Below, piece by piece: positions 34,064 through 44,000 of a stretch of 64,000 bases of DNA. The stretch lies in assembly GCF_004364775.1 (NCBI RefSeq), contig NZ_SOAL01000011.1, positions 124,001 to 188,000 on the forward strand. Reading direction: 5' to 3'. Source of the DNA: Comamonas sp. JUb58 (lineage in GTDB: Bacteria; Pseudomonadota; Gammaproteobacteria; Burkholderiales; Burkholderiaceae_C). Position numbers and translations under genes: made by a program. The notes beneath the pieces are model-generated. The model searched no databases, was not told the DNA's origin, and saw only the letters and a program-made list of their open reading frames with translations. The number at the start of each line of letters is the position of its first letter. The first letter of the stretch is position 1.

Positions 34064-34439
34064 TCGACCTGAACGGATACGGGTAGCGGCCTTTGGGCAA
34101 TGGATGCTGGGCGCCGCTGCCGCCTGCTTGTGCAGCGTGGCCCTGGCCCATGAACCGGTCGCCCGCTGCTACCTGTTGGATGCGCACACCGTGCGCTGCC
34201 GGGGCGCCAGCAATGATGGCGATGAGATGTCCGGATCGCGCATGGAGGTGATTGCACTGAGCGGCAAGACCCTGCTGGAAGGCAAGCTCGATGCCAACTC
34301 CACCTGGAGCTTCAGCAAACCCCAAGAGCCTTTCTATGTGCTGTTCGATGTCGGGCCTGGCCTGCAGGTGAGCATTGAGCAGGAAGAGATCAGCGCGCCA
34401 CCTGCCGGCGCCACACCCCGATGGATGCGCCAACGATGA
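34050..34439 (+). CDS. Small exported hypothetical protein
   Basis: A 129-aa protein with a signal peptide (WMLGAAAACLCSVALAHEP) and a small beta-rich domain (VIALSGKTLLEGKLDANSTWSFSKP) resembling carboxypeptidase-regulatory/CbiL-like or DUF4198 periplasmic domains. It overlaps the upstream gene by 14 nt and has AAGGAGG upstream, so it is the last gene of the PepSY operon. Probable periplasmic accessory of metal uptake. Family not certain. Confidence 0.6.
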   Translation: MPNTDRPERIRVAAFGQWMLGAAAACLCSVALAHEPVARCYLLDAHTVRCRGASNDGDEMSGSRMEVIALSGKTLLEGKLDANSTWSFSKPQEPFYVLFDVGPGLQVSIEQEEISAPPAGATPRWMRQR

Positions 34440-34566
34440 AGCTTTTGCCCACCCGCCTGAGATGTCGACCTGCCGCCCCCGCGCTGAGCGACGAGCAGGT
34501 CCTTCGTTGCGTTGCTGCCAGCAGCACCAGTACCCCCAGTACCACTGCTAGCGCCCGGAGGTTCCA

Positions 34567-36528
34567 TTGCCGACACCGCTGATCGAACTGCGCGGCATCC
34601 GCAAATGCTATGGCGGTGGCAGCACGGGCCGGCCTGAGGTAGAGGTGCTGCATGGCATTGATCTGTCCATCCAGGCGGGCGAGTTTGTGGCCATCGTCGG
34701 CCAATCGGGTTCGGGCAAATCCACGCTGATGAACCTGCTCGGCTGCCTGGACCGGCCCAGTGCCGGCAGCTACCACTTCAATGGGCAGGATGTGGCGGCG
34801 CTGGATGCCGATGCGCTGGCCTGGCTGCGGCGCGAGGCCTTTGGCTTTGTGTTCCAGGGCTACCACCTGATAGCGACCGATTCCGCACAAGAGAACGTGG
34901 AGATGCCCGCCATTTATGCGGGCAGCGCAAGGCCCGCGCGGGCATCGCGTGCCCAGGCCTTGTTGGCCCGGCTGGGGCTGGCAGACAAGCGGCATCTGCG
35001 GCCCAACCAACTATCGGGCGGACAGCAGCAACGCGTATCGATTGCGCGGGCCTTGATGAACGGGGGCCGCATCATCCTGGCCGATGAACCCACCGGCGCG
35101 CTCGACAGCCAAAGCGGCGCCGAGGTGATGGACCTGCTGCACCAGCTGGCCGATGCCGGCCACACCATCCTCCTGATCACCCATGACCGCAAGGTAGCGG
35201 CGCAGGCCCGCCGCGTGATCGAGATCCGGGATGGCTGCATCGTCAGCGACAGCGACCCAAGCCCTTGCACAGCACCATCGCAGGCCGCCTTGCCTCCGCC
35301 GGACATGAACGAGGCAATGCAGAAGTCTGGCGCCCAACCCTTCGCCGACCTGCGCGAAGCGCTGCGCTCGGCCTGGCGCTCCATGCGCATCCACCGCGCA
35401 CGCACGGCCTTGACCCTGCTGGGCATCGTCATCGGTGTGGCCTCGGTCATCGTGATGCTGGCCGTCGGCATGGGCGCCCGCCAGGAGGTGGTGGCACGCA
35501 TGGGCGCGATGGGGGCGACGGTGATGTACATCAACAACCGCAAACCGCCGCAAGGCGGGCCGACTGGCGTGACCACCTTGGCGGACCTGGAGGCAGTAGA
35601 ACAGCTGCCCGAGGTGGCGCACGCCATGCCGGTAGCGCGCGACCCGGCCACCGTGCGCTACGGCAATGTGGCCTGGCAGGGCGACACCATTGCCGCCACC
35701 AGCGCCTGGCCAGCCATCCACAACTGGCCCGTGGCGCAAGGGCGCTTTTTTACCGATGCCGAGGATGCGGAGCTGGCGCCTGTCGTGGTAATTGGCAAGA
35801 AGGTGCATGAGCGCTTTTTTGAAGGCCGCAAAGCGCTGGGCGAGCTGCTGCTGATTGGCACCACGCCTTTTCAGGTGGTGGGTGTCATGTCAGAAAAAGG
35901 CGCCGGCGATGGCGGCCAGAGCCAGGATGACCTGGTGGTTGTTCCCTACCGCTCGGGCATCCTGCGCATCTTCCCCAACGGCAAAAGTTTTGCCCCGCAC
36001 TACACGGTGATCCAGGCCCGCGATTCGCAAAGCGTGCTGCCCGCGCAAGCGGCCATTGAGAACCTGCTGCGCTTGCGCCACGGCCGCGAAGACTTCTATG
36101 TGGCGAACGCCGCCGCCCGCCTGCAGGCCGAAGCCCAGGCCAAGGACTCGATGACCACCATGCTCAGCCTGATCGCCGCCGTCTCACTGCTGGTCGGCGG
36201 CATCGGCGTGATGAACGTGATGCTGATGGCCGTGAAGGAGCGCACGCGCGAGATCGGCATCCGCATGGCGACTGGCGCACGCCAGTGGGATATTCAGCGC
36301 CAGTTCATGACCGAGGCGGTGCTGGTGACCATGGTGGGCGGGACCGTGGGCGTGTTGCTTGGGGTGCTGATTGGCGCGGTGCTGGTATTTTTGGGGGGCG
36401 CTGTTGTGCTGTCGGTCAGCGCGATGTTGCTGGCTTTTGGGTGCGCGGTGGTGACCGGCTTGGTGTTTGGGTGGATGCCGGCGCGGCAGGCGGCGCGGTT
36501 GGAGCCGGTGGTGGCGTTGGGTGGTTAG
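34567..36528 (+). CDS. MacB-type ABC exporter (ATPase-permease fusion)
   Basis: A 653-aa protein: N-terminal ABC ATPase with Walker A (GQSGSGKSTLMNLLG), signature LSGGQQQRVSIARAL and Walker B (ILADEPTGALDSQSG), then a MacB permease with one TM at ~285-305, a large periplasmic domain and three C-terminal TMs (GGIGVMNVMLMAVKERTREIGIRMATGA). It starts with TTG at 34567, backed by GGAGG 5 nt upstream. No MacA-type adaptor or TolC gene is next to it. The siderophore-uptake context recalls PvdT-type exporters, so export or recycling of a siderophore is possible. Confidence 0.88.
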   Translation: MPTPLIELRGIRKCYGGGSTGRPEVEVLHGIDLSIQAGEFVAIVGQSGSGKSTLMNLLGCLDRPSAGSYHFNGQDVAALDADALAWLRREAFGFVFQGYHLIATDSAQENVEMPAIYAGSARPARASRAQALLARLGLADKRHLRPNQLSGGQQQRVSIARALMNGGRIILADEPTGALDSQSGAEVMDLLHQLADAGHTILLITHDRKVAAQARRVIEIRDGCIVSDSDPSPCTAPSQAALPPPDMNEAMQKSGAQPFADLREALRSAWRSMRIHRARTALTLLGIVIGVASVIVMLAVGMGARQEVVARMGAMGATVMYINNRKPPQGGPTGVTTLADLEAVEQLPEVAHAMPVARDPATVRYGNVAWQGDTIAATSAWPAIHNWPVAQGRFFTDAEDAELAPVVVIGKKVHERFFEGRKALGELLLIGTTPFQVVGVMSEKGAGDGGQSQDDLVVVPYRSGILRIFPNGKSFAPHYTVIQARDSQSVLPAQAAIENLLRLRHGREDFYVANAAARLQAEAQAKDSMTTMLSLIAAVSLLVGGIGVMNVMLMAVKERTREIGIRMATGARQWDIQRQFMTEAVLVTMVGGTVGVLLGVLIGAVLVFLGGAVVLSVSAMLLAFGCAVVTGLVFGWMPARQAARLEPVVALGG

Positions 36529-36963
36529 GGGGGGAGGGTGCTGGCTTTTGCGGCGGATGTCGCAATCACCGACTGTGACGGCATCCCGACCCAGCCGGGT
36601 CGTTACCGCTTCGGTGAGGAGGCAGAGAGGCTCGGGTAGGGAGAAGAAGGAAGGGAAGGGAAGGGGTTCAGTAATGCGCCGCGCCTAACATTCCCATTCT
36701 TGCCGTGCTACAGTTACTCCGCTGTGCCAGTCAAGCGCAGCCGGGATTGGCGTCCTGTCACATTGCTGCGACGCAAGCCGCAGTCTCCTCCGCAGAGTAC
36801 CTGCGGCTTGTTTGTTCGTGCCCCTTTTATGGCGGCTCGGGCAGGGAGCCGCGAGGCTCGCCGGTTTGCGCAAGCGGTGTCCGGTACGCCAACCTGCTCG
36901 AGCTGCCGCCCTGATTGGCGTCCGGGTGGTGGTTTTTGCAAATCACACTGCTTGGAGTCCACC
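36529..36963. other. Non-coding interval holding a structured RNA
   Basis: About 435 bases. The left part (36529-36690) has a small CGACCC/GGGTCG hairpin (36587-36602) after the ABC gene and a purine-rich run, otherwise nothing. The right part (~36700-36926) is dense in base-pairing and is annotated separately as a C4-like RNA. Confidence 0.55.
36700..36926 (+). ncRNA. C4-antisense-like structured RNA element
   Basis: A dumbbell-like core closes with GGCGGC-TCG-GCAG (36831-36844) against CTGC-CGA-GCCGCC (36894-36910), enclosing hairpins GAGCC-GCGA-GGCTC and TTGCGCAA. A separate 9-bp stem AAGCCGCAG/CTGCGGCTT (36775-36783/36801-36809) precedes it. The loop ACGCCAA (36886-36892) can pair with either of two identical copies of GATTGGCGTCC (36745-36755 and 36913-36923). 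This self-complementary layout upstream of a small gene matches what I remember of the Rfam C4 antisense RNA. No covariance-model score was obtained. Confidence 0.55.
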
Positions 36964-37125
36964 ATGGCTCAGTCTTCCCTCGCGCGCATCTCTGCGCCCA
37001 CTTCCGGCCTGGGCGAAGTCGCCCTTATCCAACTGCATCCCGACGCGCACAACGCGCTGCACATGGCCGTACAAGCACTGCCTCCACTGCGCAACCTGTC
37101 CCGGAATCAGGAGGCGTCATCATGA
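36964..37125 (+). CDS. Small hypothetical protein downstream of C4-like RNA
   Basis: A 53-aa ORF (MAQSSLARISAPTSG...) starting 38 nt after the RNA element, with TTGGAG upstream. Its stop overlaps the next start as ATGA, which supports both being genes. No domain recognised. In the phage P1 C4 arrangement, a short leader reading frame is the target whose translation controls the next gene; this ORF is in the corresponding position. Confidence 0.5.
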   Translation: MAQSSLARISAPTSGLGEVALIQLHPDAHNALHMAVQALPPLRNLSRNQEASS

Positions 37126-37544
37126 ACAGCAAGCCCCAAGCTGCCCGCGCGGCAGCAAATGCCGGCTCATCCGTGGATTCCAGCTCGGATACCTCCCGCC
37201 CGAATACCGCTTATACCGATGCCATCCAGGCCATCGCAGACCATGGCGACCAGCCTTTAGACATTCACGACATCTGCAGTCATCGCAGGGCTTGCGGCTT
37301 TACGGACGACCTGGCGCTGACGGAGTGCGAAGCCCAAGGGATCAACACGCGCTTGTATGGCATGAGTGCTATATCGGCTCTGCTGATTGGGGCGGATGAT
37401 GGCGGGTCGTTCAAGCTGAGCAACTGGCTGCAAGGCGGTCTGCATAGCGCTTTGTATGCCTTGACCGAAGATGCGCAGGCGGTGCTGCATCGGGCTAATG
37501 AGAGAGCTGCCGAGGGGCAGCATCAGAAAGGTGGCGGAAGATGA
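37122..37544 (+). CDS. Hypothetical protein, coupled to preceding small ORF
   Basis: A 140-aa protein. The N-terminal ~50 residues are Ser/Ala-rich and look disordered. The C-terminal half is predicted helical (LYGMSAISALLIGAD; LSNWLQGGLHSALYALTEDAQAVLHRA), similar in flavour to small DUF3077-like hypothetical proteins that occur in multiple copies in Pseudomonas and Comamonadaceae. Translation is probably coupled to the 53-aa ORF by ATGA overlap and gated by the upstream RNA. Function unknown. Confidence 0.55.
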   Translation: MNSKPQAARAAANAGSSVDSSSDTSRPNTAYTDAIQAIADHGDQPLDIHDICSHRRACGFTDDLALTECEAQGINTRLYGMSAISALLIGADDGGSFKLSNWLQGGLHSALYALTEDAQAVLHRANERAAEGQHQKGGGR

Positions 37545-37711
37545 ATCACAGTCTTTGCCCTGGTTAAGGGCAAGCAGAGGGTCAATAGGCGGCATTGTCA
37601 GCCTTATTACAGGGGATTCAAAACGCCAACTCAGCGACTTCGCGGATGACATTTTTCAAGTCAGTAGTACCCTTGTCCTTCCTGCCGCGTCAATGTCTTC
37701 GGCTTTCAGCA

Positions 37712-40501
37712 TCAAGTCGCTTGAGCATTTATCTCAACATATCCGATCAGCTCTGCTGAGTAACTACCGTCCCCGGCTGCCGCTCCCTTGTGCCTTAGCT
37801 CACGTTGTAGTGTCGGCTCCACGGTATAGGCAAACAGCGCTAGCCGCTGCTCAGGCGTAAAGCTCGGCTGAATCGTCGGCGCTTGCAGATACCTCTCGTA
37901 CTGCCGCTCAATCGCCGGTACCCGTGTCCCGTCCTGCTTGACTGCGATGGGCTGCACCACCACACGACGTTCGCCGTTGCCCGCAGACGCCTCCACCATC
38001 CACAAGGACAGAACCACCGGCTCGTCAACATCCCCGGCCACCGCAATGCCGATATCCTCGGGCGTCACGCTGCGCCAGCGGCCCAGCTCTTCCTGTACCA
38101 ACGGATGATCCAACCCCATCAGCTCCAGATCGTCCCTGCTGGCGGCGGTGTCGCGGCTCAATGTGAAACGCGCACGGTGCACGCCATCCACTCTTACAAG
38201 GTCGTAGGTCTCCTCGTCCACCTTCAGCAGTTTCTGCTGGCGATCTGCCACTGCCGCTGACAGAAAACGCACTAGCCGATCCAGGCTGGATGAGACATCC
38301 GAGAAAGGCTTGTAATCATCTAGACTGAAACCGTCGAGGTCTTGAAACAGGTCGAATACCACCTGTCGTGCCTCGCGAGAATTGGACAGCGCCGCTTCCA
38401 GCTCCACCTGGGTGCGTCTCAGTTCGGGATCGGACAGCGCCTCCTGGTACAGGCGGTCGTAGTTCAACCGCTCGGAAAGCTGCCCCAGAATCTGCGCCCT
38501 CATGTCTTCGGCCACGTTGCCCTGATCATCGACCTTTCCGACCGTGCGTGCAATTTCAGTCAACTTCTCATCCAGCAGGAGGAAGATGCGCCCCTCAATA
38601 GTGTCCGACAGCACGAGGTTGTAGACCTGCGCCGTGTGGTTCTGTCCATAGCGGTGAATGCGCCCGATGCGTTGCTCCATGTCCATCGGGTTCCACGGCA
38701 GGTCGAAATTGAACAGAATGCGGGCGAATTGCAGATTCAAGCCCTCGCGGCCAGCGGCTGTACACACCAGCACACGCGGCCCGTCTTTCAGGCGGAACTT
38801 CCGCTCTGCTGCCAGCTTGGCACCGTGGTCGCCGCCACGCAGCACCACCACGCCCTGGCCGGGATAAGCCTGTTCAATTTCGCGCGAAATCAGATCGACC
38901 GTGCCGAGGTAGGTGGCGAAGATCACGATCTTTTCATTGGCGTTCTGTCGCCACAGATGCCCCAAACCATCGAGCAGCTTTTGCGCCTTGGTCTCGCGCT
39001 GTTGCGGGAAGATGCGCAGCAAGTCACCAATACGCAGGCGCTCCTCGGGCAGATGCAAATCGACCACAGCGGACGCGGCCTCTTCGGCGTGCGTGGCCGA
39101 GTACTCGCTGCCGTAGGGATCTGACGCCATTTCCAGCGCCTCTTCATCCAGTTTTTTCACCAGCCGGTATTTCAGGTCAGCCAGTACACGATCCACCTCG
39201 CTTCGACCAACACTGTCGCGCGGCAAGCCGAACTCCTCGTGAATTAGCTCGCGCGCCTCCTCGGTCAGGCGTTCGCGGCCTTCAATGTCCAGTTCTTTGT
39301 CGCGAAGAAGTGCCTCGTGCAGGGTCAGCATCAATAAGCGGCGCTTGAGTGTCCGGCGCACGGCAGCAAAGCTTGATGCTGCGATCTTCTGGAAGATCGC
39401 CATTAAGAAGCCCAGTGCGCGCCCCTGGTTGCCATGGCGGCGTGCCAGATCGAAACCGTCTTCCAGGTATTCGCGCAGCTTCTCGTAAAACAGCCGCTCC
39501 TCCTGATTCATCAGGAAGGACTCGGTATGCGCCCAGCGTCGAGCAAACAGCGGCGAGCCATCGGGTTGGCAGGCATCGGCCTTGGTTCGGCGGAACATCA
39601 CCGTATTCAGGCGATGGCGGTTTTCCAGCATGTCCTCGGGACCGCCAAACAGCGTGGGATTTAAAAGCTGCGCCAGCATCCAGAACTGGAAGTGATTGCC
39701 CTGGTGCGGCGTAGCAGACAGGAGCAACAGATCACGCGCGTGATCCTTCAGTGCTTCGGCCAGCTTGTAGTTTTCCGTCTTGCGCACCTTTCCGCCCGTG
39801 CGGTGTGCGGTCAGGTGATGCGCTTCGTCGAACACCACCAGATCCCACCGTGGCGCATCCAGCAGACGCTTGATACGGGCAGGACGCTTCAATGTGTCGA
39901 TGCTGGCAATCAGCCGGTCGTGCTTGGCGAAGGCATTGGTCTTGCGGTCGGTGACGTCGCCTTCGGAGCCAAACACCTCAAAGTCGAGATTGAACACCTC
40001 GTTCAATTCGCGGTGCCAGTTGTTCACCAAGCCTGCGGGCACCACCATCAGCGCCCTGGTCAATTCGCCCCGGCTGGCCAGTTCACGCAAAATCAGTGCG
40101 GCTTCGATGGTTTTGCCCAAACCCACTTCGTCGGCGATCAGGTAACGCCGTGGTGAAGCCGTCGCAATGCGGTGCGTCAGCACTACCTGGTGCGGCAGCA
40201 GATCAATGCGCGCCGAGGTCAGCGCCGAGGCCCTCTCCATCACCGGCAGTGCGTGCGCTTCGTAAGACAGCCATGCCTTGTGTGCCCGGTCGGAGCCTCC
40301 TGCCACCGATTGCAGAATGCGCTCGGTACGGGTGCGCTCGCGGCGTATCGAACTGGTCGGTACACGGCGCTCCCCCACCACGCCGAAGAACGCGCGCAGA
40401 TAGCCATCGTGCCCGGGTTCGAGCACCACGCCTGGACCGAATTCAGTATGGGTGATGCGCTCGCCAGGCTGGAACAAATTCTGAAAATCGTCTGCTTGCA
40501 C
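37712..40501 (-). CDS. RapA/SNF2-type DNA helicase of antiviral operon
   Basis: A 929-aa superfamily-2 helicase: Walker A ADEVGLGKT (~123-131), DEAH box (225-228), LLSATPHQG, and C-terminal motif EQRIGRIHRYGQ (~606-618). The N-terminal ~50 residues resemble a small beta domain (GERITHTEFGPGVVLE). RapA-like helicases are the motor of several methylase-containing defence systems. It is the last gene of the minus-strand operon, starting 9 nt after the 170-aa gene's stop. A nuclease domain is not obvious. Confidence 0.85.
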   Translation of the reverse strand: MQADDFQNLFQPGERITHTEFGPGVVLEPGHDGYLRAFFGVVGERRVPTSSIRRERTRTERILQSVAGGSDRAHKAWLSYEAHALPVMERASALTSARIDLLPHQVVLTHRIATASPRRYLIADEVGLGKTIEAALILRELASRGELTRALMVVPAGLVNNWHRELNEVFNLDFEVFGSEGDVTDRKTNAFAKHDRLIASIDTLKRPARIKRLLDAPRWDLVVFDEAHHLTAHRTGGKVRKTENYKLAEALKDHARDLLLLSATPHQGNHFQFWMLAQLLNPTLFGGPEDMLENRHRLNTVMFRRTKADACQPDGSPLFARRWAHTESFLMNQEERLFYEKLREYLEDGFDLARRHGNQGRALGFLMAIFQKIAASSFAAVRRTLKRRLLMLTLHEALLRDKELDIEGRERLTEEARELIHEEFGLPRDSVGRSEVDRVLADLKYRLVKKLDEEALEMASDPYGSEYSATHAEEAASAVVDLHLPEERLRIGDLLRIFPQQRETKAQKLLDGLGHLWRQNANEKIVIFATYLGTVDLISREIEQAYPGQGVVVLRGGDHGAKLAAERKFRLKDGPRVLVCTAAGREGLNLQFARILFNFDLPWNPMDMEQRIGRIHRYGQNHTAQVYNLVLSDTIEGRIFLLLDEKLTEIARTVGKVDDQGNVAEDMRAQILGQLSERLNYDRLYQEALSDPELRRTQVELEAALSNSREARQVVFDLFQDLDGFSLDDYKPFSDVSSSLDRLVRFLSAAVADRQQKLLKVDEETYDLVRVDGVHRARFTLSRDTAASRDDLELMGLDHPLVQEELGRWRSVTPEDIGIAVAGDVDEPVVLSLWMVEASAGNGERRVVVQPIAVKQDGTRVPAIERQYERYLQAPTIQPSFTPEQRLALFAYTVEPTLQRELRHKGAAAGDGSYSAELIGYVEINAQAT

Positions 40502-40510
40502 GCGCTAGCC

Positions 40511-41023
40511 TCAAGTAATCCGCAGGTGAAACAGGCCGGCCGCTTTCGCGCCCTCGCGCAGCAAAATTTCCTGCGGGTACTCGTTGGCCTCACCCCACAG
40601 AAGGCGCCCAAAGTCCAGTAGTTGCCCCCGATGCGGCGCTTCGCACAGCCAGGTCACTGCGTCGGTGGAAGCCTGCACGCGCAAACGGCCCTGGCCCTGG
40701 GGCAGCCAGAAGATCAAGGCTGCTTCGCCTGCATATGCATCCTGAAATGACAGGATGGCGCGTTTGATCGTGTCGCCCAGCCAGATTTCGGCCTGATCGG
40801 GAGCCAGCAAATCAAGGCTGCCCTCCAGCCCAGCCACCACCAACGTCTGCCCGCCGTTGCTGGGCAGGTCATCCGGCCAGCCCTGCGCAGCGGGGACTGC
40901 CGCCTGCAAAAACTGCCGCAGGCTCCAAACCTCGCCCGCCGCGCACACTGTATTGCGCGCTTCCTCATCCCACAGCCAGCTGGTGCCGCGCCGTTGCCAC
41001 ACCGTATCGAGCACCTGCCTCAT
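40511..41023 (-). CDS. Uncharacterised 170-aa protein of antiviral operon
   Basis: No recognised family. A Trp-rich N-terminus (VWQRRGTSWLWDEEARN) is followed by mixed alpha/beta sequence with EIWLGDTIKRAILSFQDAYAGEAALIFWLPQG. No catalytic motif, TM helix or signal is evident. Its start shares bases with the methylase stop (TAATG), and the helicase begins 9 nt after its own stop, so it is tightly built into the operon. It is probably a structural or regulatory subunit. Confidence 0.7.
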   Translation of the reverse strand: MRQVLDTVWQRRGTSWLWDEEARNTVCAAGEVWSLRQFLQAAVPAAQGWPDDLPSNGGQTLVVAGLEGSLDLLAPDQAEIWLGDTIKRAILSFQDAYAGEAALIFWLPQGQGRLRVQASTDAVTWLCEAPHRGQLLDFGRLLWGEANEYPQEILLREGAKAAGLFHLRIT

Positions 41024-44000
41024 TACGCATACTCCCCATCGTCATCAAACAGTGAAGCCTGCAGAGGCTTAGGTGCCTGGCTGGCTTGCCAAGTGGTGAA
41101 GATCGACACCGCGCGCGAGGCCGCGTTGCGGGTGGTTTGATCCGGGCCATTCTTCTGCAACCATTCCAGCAGCGGCTTGAGCGCCACGTGCGGTTTGAAG
41201 TTATCGTTCTTCAAAGTGTCCGAAGCATTGATGCCGCTGCCATCGACACAGGCACCAATCAACACCAGCGCCTGATCAAGATCGGAGGTGAGTTTGCGCT
41301 TGTGCTTGCCTGACCAATCGCGGGCAAAATCGAGCGGATTGGTGCGCGTAAACACCTTCTTCACCTCGCTGCACCACCCGCGTTGCTCAAAGTCATCCGG
41401 CGTGGTGATGGTGCCGCGCAGGAATTTCTGCAATTGGTCGCGCTTCATTTCAGTCGCAGCCCCGAAGGTACGCAGAAACTGGCGCGTCATCGGCTCGGCA
41501 TTCACCGGTGGCGGCTCCTTGCCCTTTTCGGCATCTTCGTCGATGAGCTGGTTGATACCGACCAGTGCATCTTTGACCGAGATGGTGCGCCCCTCGTCGA
41601 CATAAACCTTGCCATAGTGGCGAGAGAAGTACTCCAGCGCCTTACCGCGCCGGATCACCTGAATGTCCGCCGCAGGCAGACCTTCCTTGGCGTGGTTTTC
41701 CAGCATCGCTTGCAGTTGGCGTACATCGGCCATCACCTCGCGGCGCATCCGGCCCCAGCTCACCGGCTTGGGCTCTTCGGTGCGCTTGCGGCAGACGTGG
41801 ATTATGTCGTACTCGACTTTTTGTGAGCCAAATTGGCCATCACCTTTGGTTTCATCAGATCTGATCGGGTACGTCGCCTCCAAATAAAAACCTGCATCGA
41901 ACAGCGATTCGAGCACCGCTACCCATGGTTCGTCTTCGCTATGGTGGAACGTGAAAGCCAGAATCCCTCCAACCTTCAGCGTGCGGTGCGATTCACGCCA
42001 GCACTCAGTTAATAGGCGCTGATAAAAGCCATTGGGATCTTCCGGTTCGCGGAACTTGTTGGCGACTGCCTCGAGAGTTTTTGGCGTGTATTCACCGGAA
42101 TAGATGTCTGGATAGTGCTTCCGGAGTACGAGGCGAAGCCATACGTAAAAAAAATCTGCCAACTCTGAATATTGAACCAGATCACCAAAGGGCGGATCGG
42201 TTATGACTAAGTCCAAACTTCCGTTCGGAACTTTACTCAATTCGGTGGACGATCCTTGATAGACAGTACCTCCCGTGACAGGATCGCCCGGAAAGGCTTT
42301 TTCGCTTTTTCCAGAACATTGGCCCGCCAACTCCGGATGTGTGCGTGAAAGCTGTTCGAGACTTACCAGTTCCCAAGGTGCTTTAACCCATTCCTCACCC
42401 TCAACACATCCCTCGGCGCAAGAAGTCCAATTCCCGCGACCAAGAGTACCGAAAACGCTGTTTTCGATAGCCGTCAACTTTGGGTGAAAGCTATTTCGAG
42501 AGTAGTGGGGCTCCATCTTGTCCGCGCCCGAATTCCAGAAACAAAACATGTTCTGGTTCCGTAGATACTGCTGGAATGCACCCAGTACGTACTCTCGCGT
42601 TTCCCATGAATAATCGCCCAGCGTGACAATTGCCTTCAGTAGCTGCGTATGAACGAGCATTTGGCGGGGATTGAACATCGTCCACCAGTGGGTGAAGTGA
42701 TGCCCTTCTACATCGTGGGGGCCAATCTCTGCACCAATCGGAATCGAGCTTCTTGGCCAATACTCCGCGAGATCACCATCTTTGCGTGAATCCCATTCAG
42801 ATGCGGCCGCGTCATACTGGCTGGCGACTCGCGGGGAAAAAGGAGCAAAAAAACGGCCGTTGTAGCCCTCTGTGCTGCCCGCCGCAGTCGGGGTAAAACC
42901 CTGGATGGCATAACCTGCAGTGGGGGCAGCCTTTCCATAGGACTTAACTGTCGCCAAAAGGTCTTGGACTGTGCCGCACGCTGCACAAGCGAAGTGCGAG
43001 CGTTTGGGAACAGTACCTGCATTCGAAGCGAAGGTGATCTTGGTTTCGGGACAAGTTACGTCATCCGGCACAGCACCACGAACTTCCAACAATCTGAGTT
43101 TGCCAGCTCTTTCCGCGTCCCACCGGCGTGTTGAATCGACGTCATCGTGAACGGAACCACCGAACGCTTGGCCATTTGCATCCTGTTTTGGACTGCCCGC
43201 GAGCCATTCGGAATGCACAAGCAAACTGGCTTCGACTTTCTTATTCTTTCCTTTACCCAAATTCACCATCGCGGTGTGACCGCATTTCGGGCAGATCACG
43301 CCCTTCTTACGATCAAGCACCGAGTATGGGTATTCATCAGGAGCCACGTACAGTGGTACATCGGGAGCCATCCGCACTGGGTTTTCCTCGACGTGGAACT
43401 CGCAGCCGCATTTGCTACAACTGTGCTCCCAATGCTTCACAGTGAGTGTCTTAATCGCCATCACCGGGCTGGTCATGATGGGCGTGCGGTGGCCGCAGCC
43501 CGTCACCTGACAAGGGCCGTGCTTGGCCCAGAAGGTGTAGATGATTTCCGGGCCTTGGTAGCGGTAATCCTTACGCTCGTTGCGCGGGATGGTCAGCGGA
43601 TCGAAGTCAGTAGGCATCGCCTTCTTGGTTGGCAGGTGCGTCCACGTTCCTTTTTCACCTTCCGGGCCGTCGCAGTAGTAGTACGGCACGATCTGCGGCT
43701 TGACCTCGATCTCGATGTCTGCGAGCAGCTTTTTCACTTGCTCCAGATCGACGTTGGCCAGTTCCTGCTTCACCACAAACCATGCGACTGGGTTGAGGTC
43801 GTTGCCGACCATCTGCATGCCGAGGCGTGAGCCTTCCACCAGCGTGGTGCCACCACCCATGAAGATGTCGGCCACCTTCAGGTGCTTGAACGCGCCTTTC
43901 TTCTGGTGGTTGGCGTAGTAGTTGTCCCACACCATCTTGGCCGCGTGCGATTTGTCCTCGGGAGCCTTGGTGGCAGCCGCTATGAGCATCGAACGAAACA

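Noticed and set aside
34436-34582. A 48-codon ORF starting with ATGA overlap after the exported hypothetical protein
   Set aside because: No ribosome site, Ser/Thr/Arg-rich random-looking translation, and it runs into the well-supported TTG start of the ABC gene.
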